Below are positions 1-6,007 of a DNA stretch of 7,708 nucleotides, one piece after another. The stretch is from NCBI RefSeq assembly GCF_000309485.1, contig NZ_AKIL01000139.1, positions 1 to 7,708 of the forward strand. Reading direction: 5' to 3'. The first letter of the stretch is position 1. Each line of letters starts with the position of its first letter. Both the position numbers and the translations under genes were made by a program. The notes under the pieces are model-generated. The model was not told where the DNA came from, searched no databases, and saw only the letters and a program-made list of their open reading frames with translations. The DNA is from Milkweed yellows phytoplasma str. MW1. GTDB lineage: Bacteria > Bacillota_I > Bacilli_A > Acholeplasmatales > Acholeplasmataceae.

Positions 1-33
1 ATATAATAAATGTATATATAATATAAACATTGT

Positions 34-71
34 TTTATAAATTGAATTATCCATCATAATTCATTTATAAA
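34..71. repeat. Bulged inverted repeat (hairpin) upstream of fba
   Basis: Bases 34-50 and 56-71 are reverse complements except for one unpaired T at 42. This gives 8 + 8 base pairs around a 5-base loop (CCATC). No T-tract follows on the + strand, so it is not a classical terminator for an upstream gene, but it could be a weak terminator, an RNA end-stabilising structure or an operator. It overlaps an alternative promoter-like pair (TTGAAT at 42-47, TATAAA at 66-71, spacer 18). The inverted repeat is seen directly; its role is inferred. Confidence 0.5.
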
Positions 72-81
72 TAAATTTATG

Positions 82-109
82 TTGTAATGTTTAATTTTAT
101 ATATAAAAT
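82..109 (+). promoter_or_regulatory. Candidate promoter of the fba-pfkA-MATE-pgk-gapA operon
   Basis: TTGTAA (82-87, 4 of 6 against TTGACA) is followed after 16 bases by TAAAAT (104-109, 5 of 6 against TATAAT). Transcription would start near 116, leaving a leader of about 40 bases before fba. A 16-base palindrome (94-109) covers the -10 element, but such palindromes are common by chance at this base composition. In DNA this AT-rich, promoter-like hexamers are also frequent, so the call rests mainly on position. Confidence 0.35.
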
Positions 110-146
110 CTATCAAGGACGTTTTATATAAGAAAATACATTTAAG

Positions 147-152
147 AAAGGA
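147..152 (+). promoter_or_regulatory. Shine-Dalgarno site that decides the fba start
   Basis: AAAGGA ends 7 bases before the GTG at 160, an ideal spacing. It ends only 1 base before the in-frame TTG at 154, too close for initiation. This favours GTG 160 as the fba start. Confidence 0.6.
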
Positions 153-159
153 TTTGTCA

Positions 160-1026
160 GTGTTAACTTCCGATAAAAAAGTTATTTTAAAAGCTCACCA
201 AGAAGGTTATGCAATCGCTCAAGTAAATATTAATAATTTAGAATGGATTAAAGCTGCTTTACAAACTGTAGAAGAATTAAAATCACCAGTCATTTTAGGA
301 GTGTCAGAAGGTGCTGCTAAATATATGGGAGGTTTTAAAACTGTTGTTGCTATGGTAAAAGAATTAGATGCTTTTTATAATGTTAGCGTTCCTGTAATAC
401 TTCATTTAGATCACGGCTCTTTTGAAGGTGCTCAAGAAGCTCTTAAAGCTGGTTTCACTTCTGTTATGTTTGATGGAAGTCATTACCCCTTTGAAGAAAA
501 TTTAAAAAAAACTCGTCAAATAACTCAATTGTGTCGTGAAAAATCAGTTTTACTGGAAGCCGAAGTAGGCGGTATCGGTGGAGAAGAAGATGGAGTAGTT
601 GGTCAAGGCGAAATTGCTGACCCTAATCAATGTAAACAAATAACAGAATTAGGCATTGATATGTTAGCTGCCGGTATTGGCAACGTCCATGGCAAATATC
701 CAGATAATTGGAAAGGTCTAGATTTTGATGTTTTTGTTAAAATTAGATCTTTGACTAAAGAACAAATCCCTTTAGTTCTTCACGGTGGAACTGGTATTCC
801 TGAACACATGATTAAAAAAGCTATTTCTTTAGGAGTGGTTAAAATTAATGTTAATACTGAATTTCAATTAGTTTTCGCTGAAGCTACACGTAAATATATT
901 GAAGAAGGCAAAGATTTAGTTAATAAAGGATATGATCCAAGAAAATTATTAAATCCAGGCTTTTTAGCTATTAAAAAAGAATTAAAACATAAATTAACTT
1001 TATTTGGTTCTGTTAATAAAGCATAA
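160..1026 (+). CDS. fba: Class II fructose-1,6-bisphosphate aldolase
   Basis: This cytoplasmic zinc-dependent enzyme reversibly cleaves fructose-1,6-bisphosphate to dihydroxyacetone phosphate and glyceraldehyde-3-phosphate. From the GTG at 160 it has 288 residues, the usual length for the class IIB (FbaA/GatY/KbaY) TIM-barrel family. Visible landmarks are HLDHGS with the catalytic Asp84 and zinc ligand His85; EAEVGGIGGEEDG with zinc ligand Glu135 and the mobile-loop catalytic Glu143; GIGNVHG with zinc ligand His177; LHGGTGIP with zinc ligand His208; and the phosphate/substrate segment KINVNTE near 228-234. An in-frame TTG at 154 would add two residues but lies 1 base from the Shine-Dalgarno site. 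It is the first gene of the apparent operon, 39 bases ahead of pfkA, which makes its substrate. Tagatose-bisphosphate aldolase is the same family, but the glycolytic context favours FBA. Confidence 0.95.
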   Translation: MLTSDKKVILKAHQEGYAIAQVNINNLEWIKAALQTVEELKSPVILGVSEGAAKYMGGFKTVVAMVKELDAFYNVSVPVILHLDHGSFEGAQEALKAGFTSVMFDGSHYPFEENLKKTRQITQLCREKSVLLEAEVGGIGGEEDGVVGQGEIADPNQCKQITELGIDMLAAGIGNVHGKYPDNWKGLDFDVFVKIRSLTKEQIPLVLHGGTGIPEHMIKKAISLGVVKINVNTEFQLVFAEATRKYIEEGKDLVNKGYDPRKLLNPGFLAIKKELKHKLTLFGSVNKA

Positions 1027-1065
1027 TTTCAAAATAACATTTATAAAAAAAAGGTTATATTAATA

Positions 1066-2043
1066 ATGAAAAATGAACAAAATTTAGAAAAAATCGCTGT
1101 TTTAACTTCAGGCGGAGATGCTCCGGGGATGAACGCTGCTATTAGAGCAGTCGTTATGGCAGGAACTAATCAAAATTATGAAGTTTATGGCGTAAAAGAC
1201 GGTTATTTAGGTTTATATAACAATCAAATAGAATTGTTAACGCCTGATTCTTTAGACAGAATTATCAATGTATCAGGTACTTTTTTAGGTACTTCACGTT
1301 TTTTACCTTTTCAAAATGAATTAAAAGTTCGTCAAGTATGTGCTAACAATTTAACTGATTTAGGGATTACTAAATTAGTGGTTATTGGCGGCGATGGTTC
1401 TTATCATGGAGCTATGAAGCTAGATGAATTAAACATTAAATGCATAGGCATTCCTGCTACGATAGATAACGATATTAATGCTACAGATTATACAGTTGGC
1501 TTCAGTACGGCTTTAAATAATGTAGTGGATGCGATTGAAAAATTACGCGATACTTCTATTTCTCATCGTAGATGCAGCATTATTGAAGTAATGGGCAGAC
1601 GCAAAGGCGATTTAGCTTTATACGGTGGACTTGCTGGCGGAGTGGATATGATTGTCACAAGCGAAAAATCTTTAGATAAACAAACTATTTTTGATAAAGT
1701 TAAAGAATTATACGAAAAGAACCAAAGACATGCTATTATAGTGGTGACAGAACATATTTTCGCAGTTAATGAATTAGCTAAAGAAGTGGAAAAATATAGC
1801 GGTTTTGAAACAAGAGCTCAAATTTTAGGACACATTCAAAGAGGTGGAACTCCTACAGCTGAAGATTTAATTTTAGCCAACAGAATGGGCAGTTATGCGG
1901 TTGAATTGTTAAAAAAAGACATTCATAATTGTGGTATCGGAATTCAAGGCAACAAATTAACTCATCTTGAATTTAAAAACATTTTTGATCAACCCTATTT
2001 AAAAGACGAAGTGTTTGATGTATTTGACAAAATAACTCAATAA
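1066..2043 (+). CDS. pfkA: ATP-dependent 6-phosphofructokinase
   Basis: This cytoplasmic enzyme phosphorylates fructose-6-phosphate to fructose-1,6-bisphosphate with ATP, the committed step of glycolysis. The 325 residues match the bacterial group A length (about 320). Motifs in order are SGGDAPGMNA (15-24, nucleotide binding); GTFLGTSR (71-78); IGGDGS (107-112, Mg/ATP); PATIDND (130-136) with catalytic base Asp134; EVMGR (174-178) and Glu229, which contact fructose-6-phosphate; and LGHIQRGGTPT (254-264) with His256 and Arg259. The ATG at 1066 is preceded by A8GG (1045-1054) at a spacing of 11. It sits between fba, which uses its product, and the MATE gene. Compared with E. coli PfkA as I recall it, the effector-site residues Arg25, Arg54 and Lys213 are Met31, Pro60 and Gln220 here, while the Arg154 and His215 equivalents are kept. 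Catalysis looks intact but ADP/PEP control may be altered. Confidence 0.96.
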   Translation: MKNEQNLEKIAVLTSGGDAPGMNAAIRAVVMAGTNQNYEVYGVKDGYLGLYNNQIELLTPDSLDRIINVSGTFLGTSRFLPFQNELKVRQVCANNLTDLGITKLVVIGGDGSYHGAMKLDELNIKCIGIPATIDNDINATDYTVGFSTALNNVVDAIEKLRDTSISHRRCSIIEVMGRRKGDLALYGGLAGGVDMIVTSEKSLDKQTIFDKVKELYEKNQRHAIIVVTEHIFAVNELAKEVEKYSGFETRAQILGHIQRGGTPTAEDLILANRMGSYAVELLKKDIHNCGIGIQGNKLTHLEFKNIFDQPYLKDEVFDVFDKITQ

Positions 2044-2074
2044 AAATATTTATTTAGTTTTTTAATTAAGAAGT

Positions 2075-2080
2075 AAAGGA
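2075..2080 (+). promoter_or_regulatory. Shine-Dalgarno site of the MATE gene (long spacing)
   Basis: AAAGGA lies 12 bases before the GTG at 2093, slightly longer than ideal. No other in-frame ATG, GTG or TTG lies nearer the site, so GTG 2093 is the best available start. Confidence 0.45.
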
Positions 2081-2092
2081 TAAATTTTAAAA

Positions 2093-3559
2093 GTGTCTAC
2101 AAAGGTTAAACAAAAAAATTTAAACAAAAATAATTCTCAACCTCAGTTTCAGGGTTCGATTTGGAAAAATTTAATCGTTATTTCTATTCCAGTTGCTATT
2201 TATTTAATATTTAAACATTTTACATCTGCAGTAGATTATTATATTGTTGGAACTCCTACAAAAACAAATAAAAATATCGATTCAGTCATTACTTTGATGA
2301 AACAAATTGGTAAAGTTTTTCAAGCTATTGCGATGGGTTTAGGCGGCGCGGGAGTTATTTTAATAGCCCAAGAATATAAAAAAAATAATAAAGAAAAAAC
2401 ACAAGAATACGTAACTTTAGCCTTTTTGTTTTCTATTATTTTAAGCCTTTTATTATCTATTGTATTCTATATTGGTGCTATAATACCTAATGTCGACCTT
2501 TTTTTACCCGTTAGTTATCGTACTGATGGTGGCGCTTTATGTTATAAAATTCAATTAATATCTTTCATTTTTATGACTATTAATGTAGTGTTTATTGGAA
2601 TTGAAAGAGCTAAAAATAAAACGCGTTTTGTTTTCTTCTTAAATATTTTAAACATTTCAGCAAGAGTGCTTTTAGCCTTTGGTTATAAATGGTTTAGAGG
2701 AGAAGGAAAGGTAAGTATTGTTGATTTGCAATTAGCTACTTTATTTTCTGATTTATTGATTACTTTTATAGCTGTTGATTTTGTGTTCTTTAATAAGAAA
2801 AACGATACCAGATTAGATTTCAAAAAATTCAAATTCTCTTCTGAAGTGTTAAAAAAATTTTCTAAATTATCTGGCGGATTAGTGGTCGGTAAGGCTACTT
2901 ATGAAGTTGGTAAAGCAGTGGTTAACACTTTGACGACAAAATTTTATGAACCTTCTTTATTAGGGATTGCCGGTTTAGCAGCGTTAGTGAATGGTATTGT
3001 TTACTCTTTATCGCAATCTTTTGAAGATGGACAATCAGTCATGGTGTCGCAAGAATCTAGCAATCAAGATTCACGAAAAACTCTGAAAATTTTTAAAAAT
3101 GTTTTTGTTATTACGACTATTTTAGGCATAGTCGGTATTTTGGTGAATCAATTTTATGGCGAAAAATTATTAAAATTTTTCAAACCAACCAGAGATTTTT
3201 CATCGGAAGAAATGCAAGGTTTTAAAACGATTTTATTTTATGAACAATTATCACTTTTCACTTCTGTATGGGCTTCAATGATGATGGGTTATATTATTTC
3301 GTACAATAAGAGCGCTAAAGTATCATTCTGGATGAATCTTTTAAGAGTTTCATTGAGAATATCTCTATTAAGTTTATTGCACCTTGCAACTGATATAAAC
3401 CATTATAGTCAATTCGGTTGGAGTACGGCTGGAAGTAACATTATTGTTTTAATAGTCGTAACTCTTATCTTTGTGAAATTTATTAAAAAAAGCCATAATG
3501 AAAGTACGCAACAAAAAATAATTAAACAAGATTTGGAAAAAAAGGTATTTTTGGTATGA
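2093..3559 (+). CDS. MATE-family multidrug/toxin efflux protein (NorM-like)
   Basis: This is an integral membrane protein of 488 residues with a charged, Asn/Lys-rich cytoplasmic N-terminus (1-23). About 11-12 hydrophobic segments can be picked out, roughly at 24-43, 72-93, 107-131, 153-171, 178-198, 210-233, 286-309, 335-354, 376-400, 410-430 and 443-464. The first half carries a MATE-like pattern: IPVAIYLIF, then SAVDYYIVG (45-53), QIGKVFQAIAMGLGG (71-85) and ILIAQEY (89-95). MATE proteins export cationic compounds in exchange for Na+ or H+; the substrate cannot be read from the sequence. The start is GTG. Its TGA stop overlaps the pgk ATG (ATGA), which suggests translational coupling, and it lies 49 bases after pfkA. 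It is slightly longer than the typical 440-470 residues. A flippase of the related MOP superfamily is possible; MATE is the best fit. The link to glycolysis is unexplained. Confidence 0.82.
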   Translation: MSTKVKQKNLNKNNSQPQFQGSIWKNLIVISIPVAIYLIFKHFTSAVDYYIVGTPTKTNKNIDSVITLMKQIGKVFQAIAMGLGGAGVILIAQEYKKNNKEKTQEYVTLAFLFSIILSLLLSIVFYIGAIIPNVDLFLPVSYRTDGGALCYKIQLISFIFMTINVVFIGIERAKNKTRFVFFLNILNISARVLLAFGYKWFRGEGKVSIVDLQLATLFSDLLITFIAVDFVFFNKKNDTRLDFKKFKFSSEVLKKFSKLSGGLVVGKATYEVGKAVVNTLTTKFYEPSLLGIAGLAALVNGIVYSLSQSFEDGQSVMVSQESSNQDSRKTLKIFKNVFVITTILGIVGILVNQFYGEKLLKFFKPTRDFSSEEMQGFKTILFYEQLSLFTSVWASMMMGYIISYNKSAKVSFWMNLLRVSLRISLLSLLHLATDINHYSQFGWSTAGSNIIVLIVVTLIFVKFIKKSHNESTQQKIIKQDLEKKVFLV

Positions 3560-4758
3560 TGATAAAAACCCTTTCTACAGCTAACGTCAAAAATAAAAAA
3601 GTTTTATTACGAGCAGATTTAAATGTTCCTTTAGAGAATAAACGTATTACAGATGATAATAGAGTTAAAGCTATTTTGCCTACTTTAAAATATTTAATTC
3701 AAAATGAAGCTAAAGTAATTGTTTTTTCTCATTTCGGCAGGGTTAAAACTGAAGATGATAAAAAAAAATATAGTCTTGAAGTGGTGGCTCAAAATTTATC
3801 TTCTCATTTGAATGCTAAAGTTTATTTCGTACCTCAAACAAGAGGAAAAATTTTAGAAACAGCTATTGAAAAACTTCTCCCTGGAGAGGTCTTGATGTTT
3901 GAAAATACTCGTTTTGAAGATTTAGACAACAAAAAAGAAAGTAAAAATGACGCTGATTTAGGAAAATATTGGGCTTCTTTAGGCGATGTTTTCGTGAATG
4001 ATGCATTTGGAACTTCTCATCGCAGTCATGCTTCTAACGTAGGTATTGCTCAACATATGGAAGAAAAATATTTCGGTTTTTTAGTAGAAAAAGAAATTAA
4101 TTTTCTTCATAAAATCATCAAAACGCCTCAAAGACCCGTAGTAGCGGTTTTAGGTGGTTCTAAAGTATATGATAAAATTAAAATCATTCGTAATCTTTTG
4201 AAAAAAGTTGATTTTCTTTTAATCGGGGGCGGTATGAGTTTTACCTTCTTAAAAGCGCAAGGTTATAACGTAGGCAAAAGTTTACTAGAAGAAAATGAAA
4301 TATCTTTAGTGAAAGAATTGTTAAGTTCTGAAGAAGGTAAGAAAATTGTTTTAGGTCCAGATGTTGTTTGTGGCGAAGAATTTGCTAACGAAACTAAAGT
4401 TAGTGTTTCTGATGTTAACAATATTTCTGATAATGTGATGGGTTTAGATATCGGTCCTAAAACAGTCGCTTTATTTCGAAAACATTTAGTTTTAGCTAAA
4501 ACTATTGTTTGGAACGGACCTTTAGGAGTTTTTGAATTTGATAATTTCGCTCAAGGCACTAAAGAAATAGCACAAATAATAAGTCAAATGCATAATAAAG
4601 CTACTACAATCATCGGTGGTGGTGATAGTGCAGCTGCTGTCTTTAAATTTGGTTTAGACGGTTATTTTAGCCACATTTCTACTGGCGGAGGAGCCTTTTT
4701 AGAATATTTAGAAGGCAAGCCAATGTTTGGGTTGGAATGTATCGAAAATATTGAATAA
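3556..4758 (+). CDS. pgk: Phosphoglycerate kinase
   Basis: This cytoplasmic enzyme transfers the acyl phosphate of 1,3-bisphosphoglycerate to ADP, giving 3-phosphoglycerate and the first ATP of glycolysis. The 400 residues equal the family length, and both domains are complete. N-terminal substrate domain: LLRADLNVP (17-25), SHFGR (58-62, usually SHLGR), FENTRF (115-120), VNDAFGTSHRSHAS (147-160). C-terminal nucleotide domain: LGGSKVYDKI (199-208), GGGMSFTFLKAQG (224-236), LDIGPKT (297-303), WNGPLGVFE (319-327), GGGDSAAA (354-361) and STGGGAFLE (375-383). The start ATG at 3556 overlaps the MATE stop; a second ATG follows at once at 3559. A7GG (3537-3545) lies 10 bases ahead and sits inside the MATE coding sequence. 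A run of nine A (3760-3768) encodes Lys-Lys-Lys in frame. Next comes gapA, which supplies its substrate. Confidence 0.97.
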   Translation: MMIKTLSTANVKNKKVLLRADLNVPLENKRITDDNRVKAILPTLKYLIQNEAKVIVFSHFGRVKTEDDKKKYSLEVVAQNLSSHLNAKVYFVPQTRGKILETAIEKLLPGEVLMFENTRFEDLDNKKESKNDADLGKYWASLGDVFVNDAFGTSHRSHASNVGIAQHMEEKYFGFLVEKEINFLHKIIKTPQRPVVAVLGGSKVYDKIKIIRNLLKKVDFLLIGGGMSFTFLKAQGYNVGKSLLEENEISLVKELLSSEEGKKIVLGPDVVCGEEFANETKVSVSDVNNISDNVMGLDIGPKTVALFRKHLVLAKTIVWNGPLGVFEFDNFAQGTKEIAQIISQMHNKATTIIGGGDSAAAVFKFGLDGYFSHISTGGGAFLEYLEGKPMFGLECIENIE

Positions 4759-4801
4759 AAAAATTTATGAAAAAATAATTTAAAAAAAGGTATAACAAAT
4801 T

Positions 4802-5815
4802 ATGAACAAAAAAACAAAAGTAGCCATTAACGGTTTTGGACGTATAGGAAAATTAGTGTTTCGTTCCATTTTTGCTAACCCTCAATTTGAAGTTGTTGGC
4901 ATCAATGATTTATCTAATTTAGAAACAATCGCTTATTTATTAAAATACGATACTGCTCAAGGATTATATAAAACAGATTCTGTTTCTTACGAAGATAATC
5001 ATTTAGTAGTGGATGGGAAAAAAATTCCTGTTTTTCAAGAAAGAAATCCTAAAGATTTGCCTTGGGCTAAATTAGATGTAGATGTTGTTTTAGAATGTAC
5101 TGGTTTTTTCGCTAGTAAAGAAAAAGCGGATCTACACTTACAAGCTGGAGCTAAAAAAGTTTTAATTAGTGCTCCTGCTGCTGGCGATTTAAAAACAGTT
5201 GTTTACAATGTCAATGATAATGTTTTAACTAAAGATGATCACATTGTTAGTGGAGCTTCTTGTACTACTAACTGTTTAGCGCCTGTTGCGAAAGTGTTAA
5301 ATGATAACTTCGGCATTAACCAAGCGTTTATGACAACAATTCACTCTTACACAAGCGACCAAACTTTAATTGATCAAAATCATTCTAAAGGTATTTGGGC
5401 TAGACGTGGTAGAGCAGCAGCTTCTAACATGGTTCCTACTTCTACAGGAGTAGTGAAAGCTATTGGTTTAGTATTGCCTGAATTAAAAGGTAAAATAGAT
5501 GGTACATCTGTTAGAGTTCCAACTGTAACAGGTTCTTTAGTGGACCTTACAGTAGAATTAAACCAAGAAGTAACAGCGGAACAAGTCAATCAAGTTTTTG
5601 CTAAAAATGCTAATGAAACTTTAGGATACGTTAAAGATCCTATCGTATCTTCTGACGTTGTAGGAACTTCTTATGGTTCTTTATATGACTCTAATACTTT
5701 ACAAATTCTTCAAAAAAATCCTAAATTTATAAAATTAATGTCTTGGTATGATAACGAAATGAGTTATGTTAGTCAATTGGTAAGATTATTGCGCAAAATG
5801 TCTAAATTTTTATAA
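4802..5815 (+). CDS. gapA: Glyceraldehyde-3-phosphate dehydrogenase, phosphorylating
   Basis: This cytoplasmic enzyme oxidises glyceraldehyde-3-phosphate with NAD+ and phosphate to 1,3-bisphosphoglycerate. The 337 residues match the GapA family. The Rossmann domain begins with NGFGRIGK (10-17), and Asp36 in the GINDL segment is the usual NAD-selecting acidic residue. The catalytic centre is ASCTTNC (152-158) with Cys154 and His181 in TIHSYT. The phosphate-binding region includes Arg238 in VRVP, and WYDNEM (315-320) is near the C-terminus. The ATG at 4802 follows A7GG (4782-4790) by 11 bases. It is the last gene of the apparent operon, 43 bases after pgk; the usual Firmicutes order is gapA then pgk. 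In the S-loop, the Leu187-Pro188 pair of NAD-dependent GAPDHs reads Gln192-Asn193, and one residue seems inserted before the conserved RAAA. This may be lineage variation. Confidence 0.97.
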   Translation: MNKKTKVAINGFGRIGKLVFRSIFANPQFEVVGINDLSNLETIAYLLKYDTAQGLYKTDSVSYEDNHLVVDGKKIPVFQERNPKDLPWAKLDVDVVLECTGFFASKEKADLHLQAGAKKVLISAPAAGDLKTVVYNVNDNVLTKDDHIVSGASCTTNCLAPVAKVLNDNFGINQAFMTTIHSYTSDQTLIDQNHSKGIWARRGRAAASNMVPTSTGVVKAIGLVLPELKGKIDGTSVRVPTVTGSLVDLTVELNQEVTAEQVNQVFAKNANETLGYVKDPIVSSDVVGTSYGSLYDSNTLQILQKNPKFIKLMSWYDNEMSYVSQLVRLLRKMSKFL

Positions 5816-5849
5816 TTTTTAACTAATATAACAAAACCGCTAAAAAACC

Positions 5850-5894
5850 AAATACAATATGTTTTATAAAGTATAAATAAAGCATATTGTATTT
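5850..5894 (+). terminator. Hairpin after gapA, probable operon terminator
   Basis: Bases 5850-5861 and 5883-5894 form a perfect 12-bp stem. It can extend inwards by a U-G and five more pairs (5862-5867 with 5877-5882), for about 18 bp and a 9-base loop. The following tail, TCTCTT, is only moderately T-rich. It sits 34 bases after the gapA stop and fits the end of the five-gene transcript. An A-rich run before the stem (5842-5847) would give a T-run on the other strand, so weak activity in both directions is possible. Confidence 0.65.
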
Positions 5895-5942
5895 TCTCTT
5901 AAAGATGATTTATTTTTCCATTTAGTCTCTAATTATTATTTA

Positions 5943-5964
5943 TTAAAAAACAATAGTTTTTTAA
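5943..5964. repeat. Small perfect hairpin upstream of pgi
   Basis: Bases 5943-5951 (TTAAAAAAC) and 5956-5964 (GTTTTTTAA) pair perfectly over 9 bp around the loop AATA. It lies between the gapA terminator and the candidate pgi -10 element and covers the place where a -35 would fall. It could be an operator, a second weak terminator stem or a chance A/T palindrome. Confidence 0.4.
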
Positions 5965-5973
5965 AAATATATT

Positions 5974-5982
5974 TGCAATAAT
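5974..5982 (+). promoter_or_regulatory. Candidate extended -10 promoter of pgi
   Basis: TGCAATAAT has the TGn extension followed by a hexamer matching TATAAT in 5 of 6 positions. The -35 region 17 bases upstream (TAGTTT, 5954-5959) is poor, as is common for extended -10 promoters. Transcription would start near 5989, giving a leader under 20 bases. The need for a promoter here is supported by the hairpin after gapA and the 192-base gap. Confidence 0.35.
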
Positions 5983-6007
5983 CAAAAGATAATTATGGAG
6001 TGTTGAT

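Noticed and set aside
154..159. TTG at 154 as the fba start
   Set aside because: The Shine-Dalgarno AAAGGA ends only 1 base before it; GTG 160 has a 7-base spacing and still leaves the whole conserved domain.
5380..5589. 69-codon open frame on the - strand
   Set aside because: It lies wholly inside gapA, opposite its conserved S-loop and Arg238 region, and is a shadow of that gene with no recognisable product.
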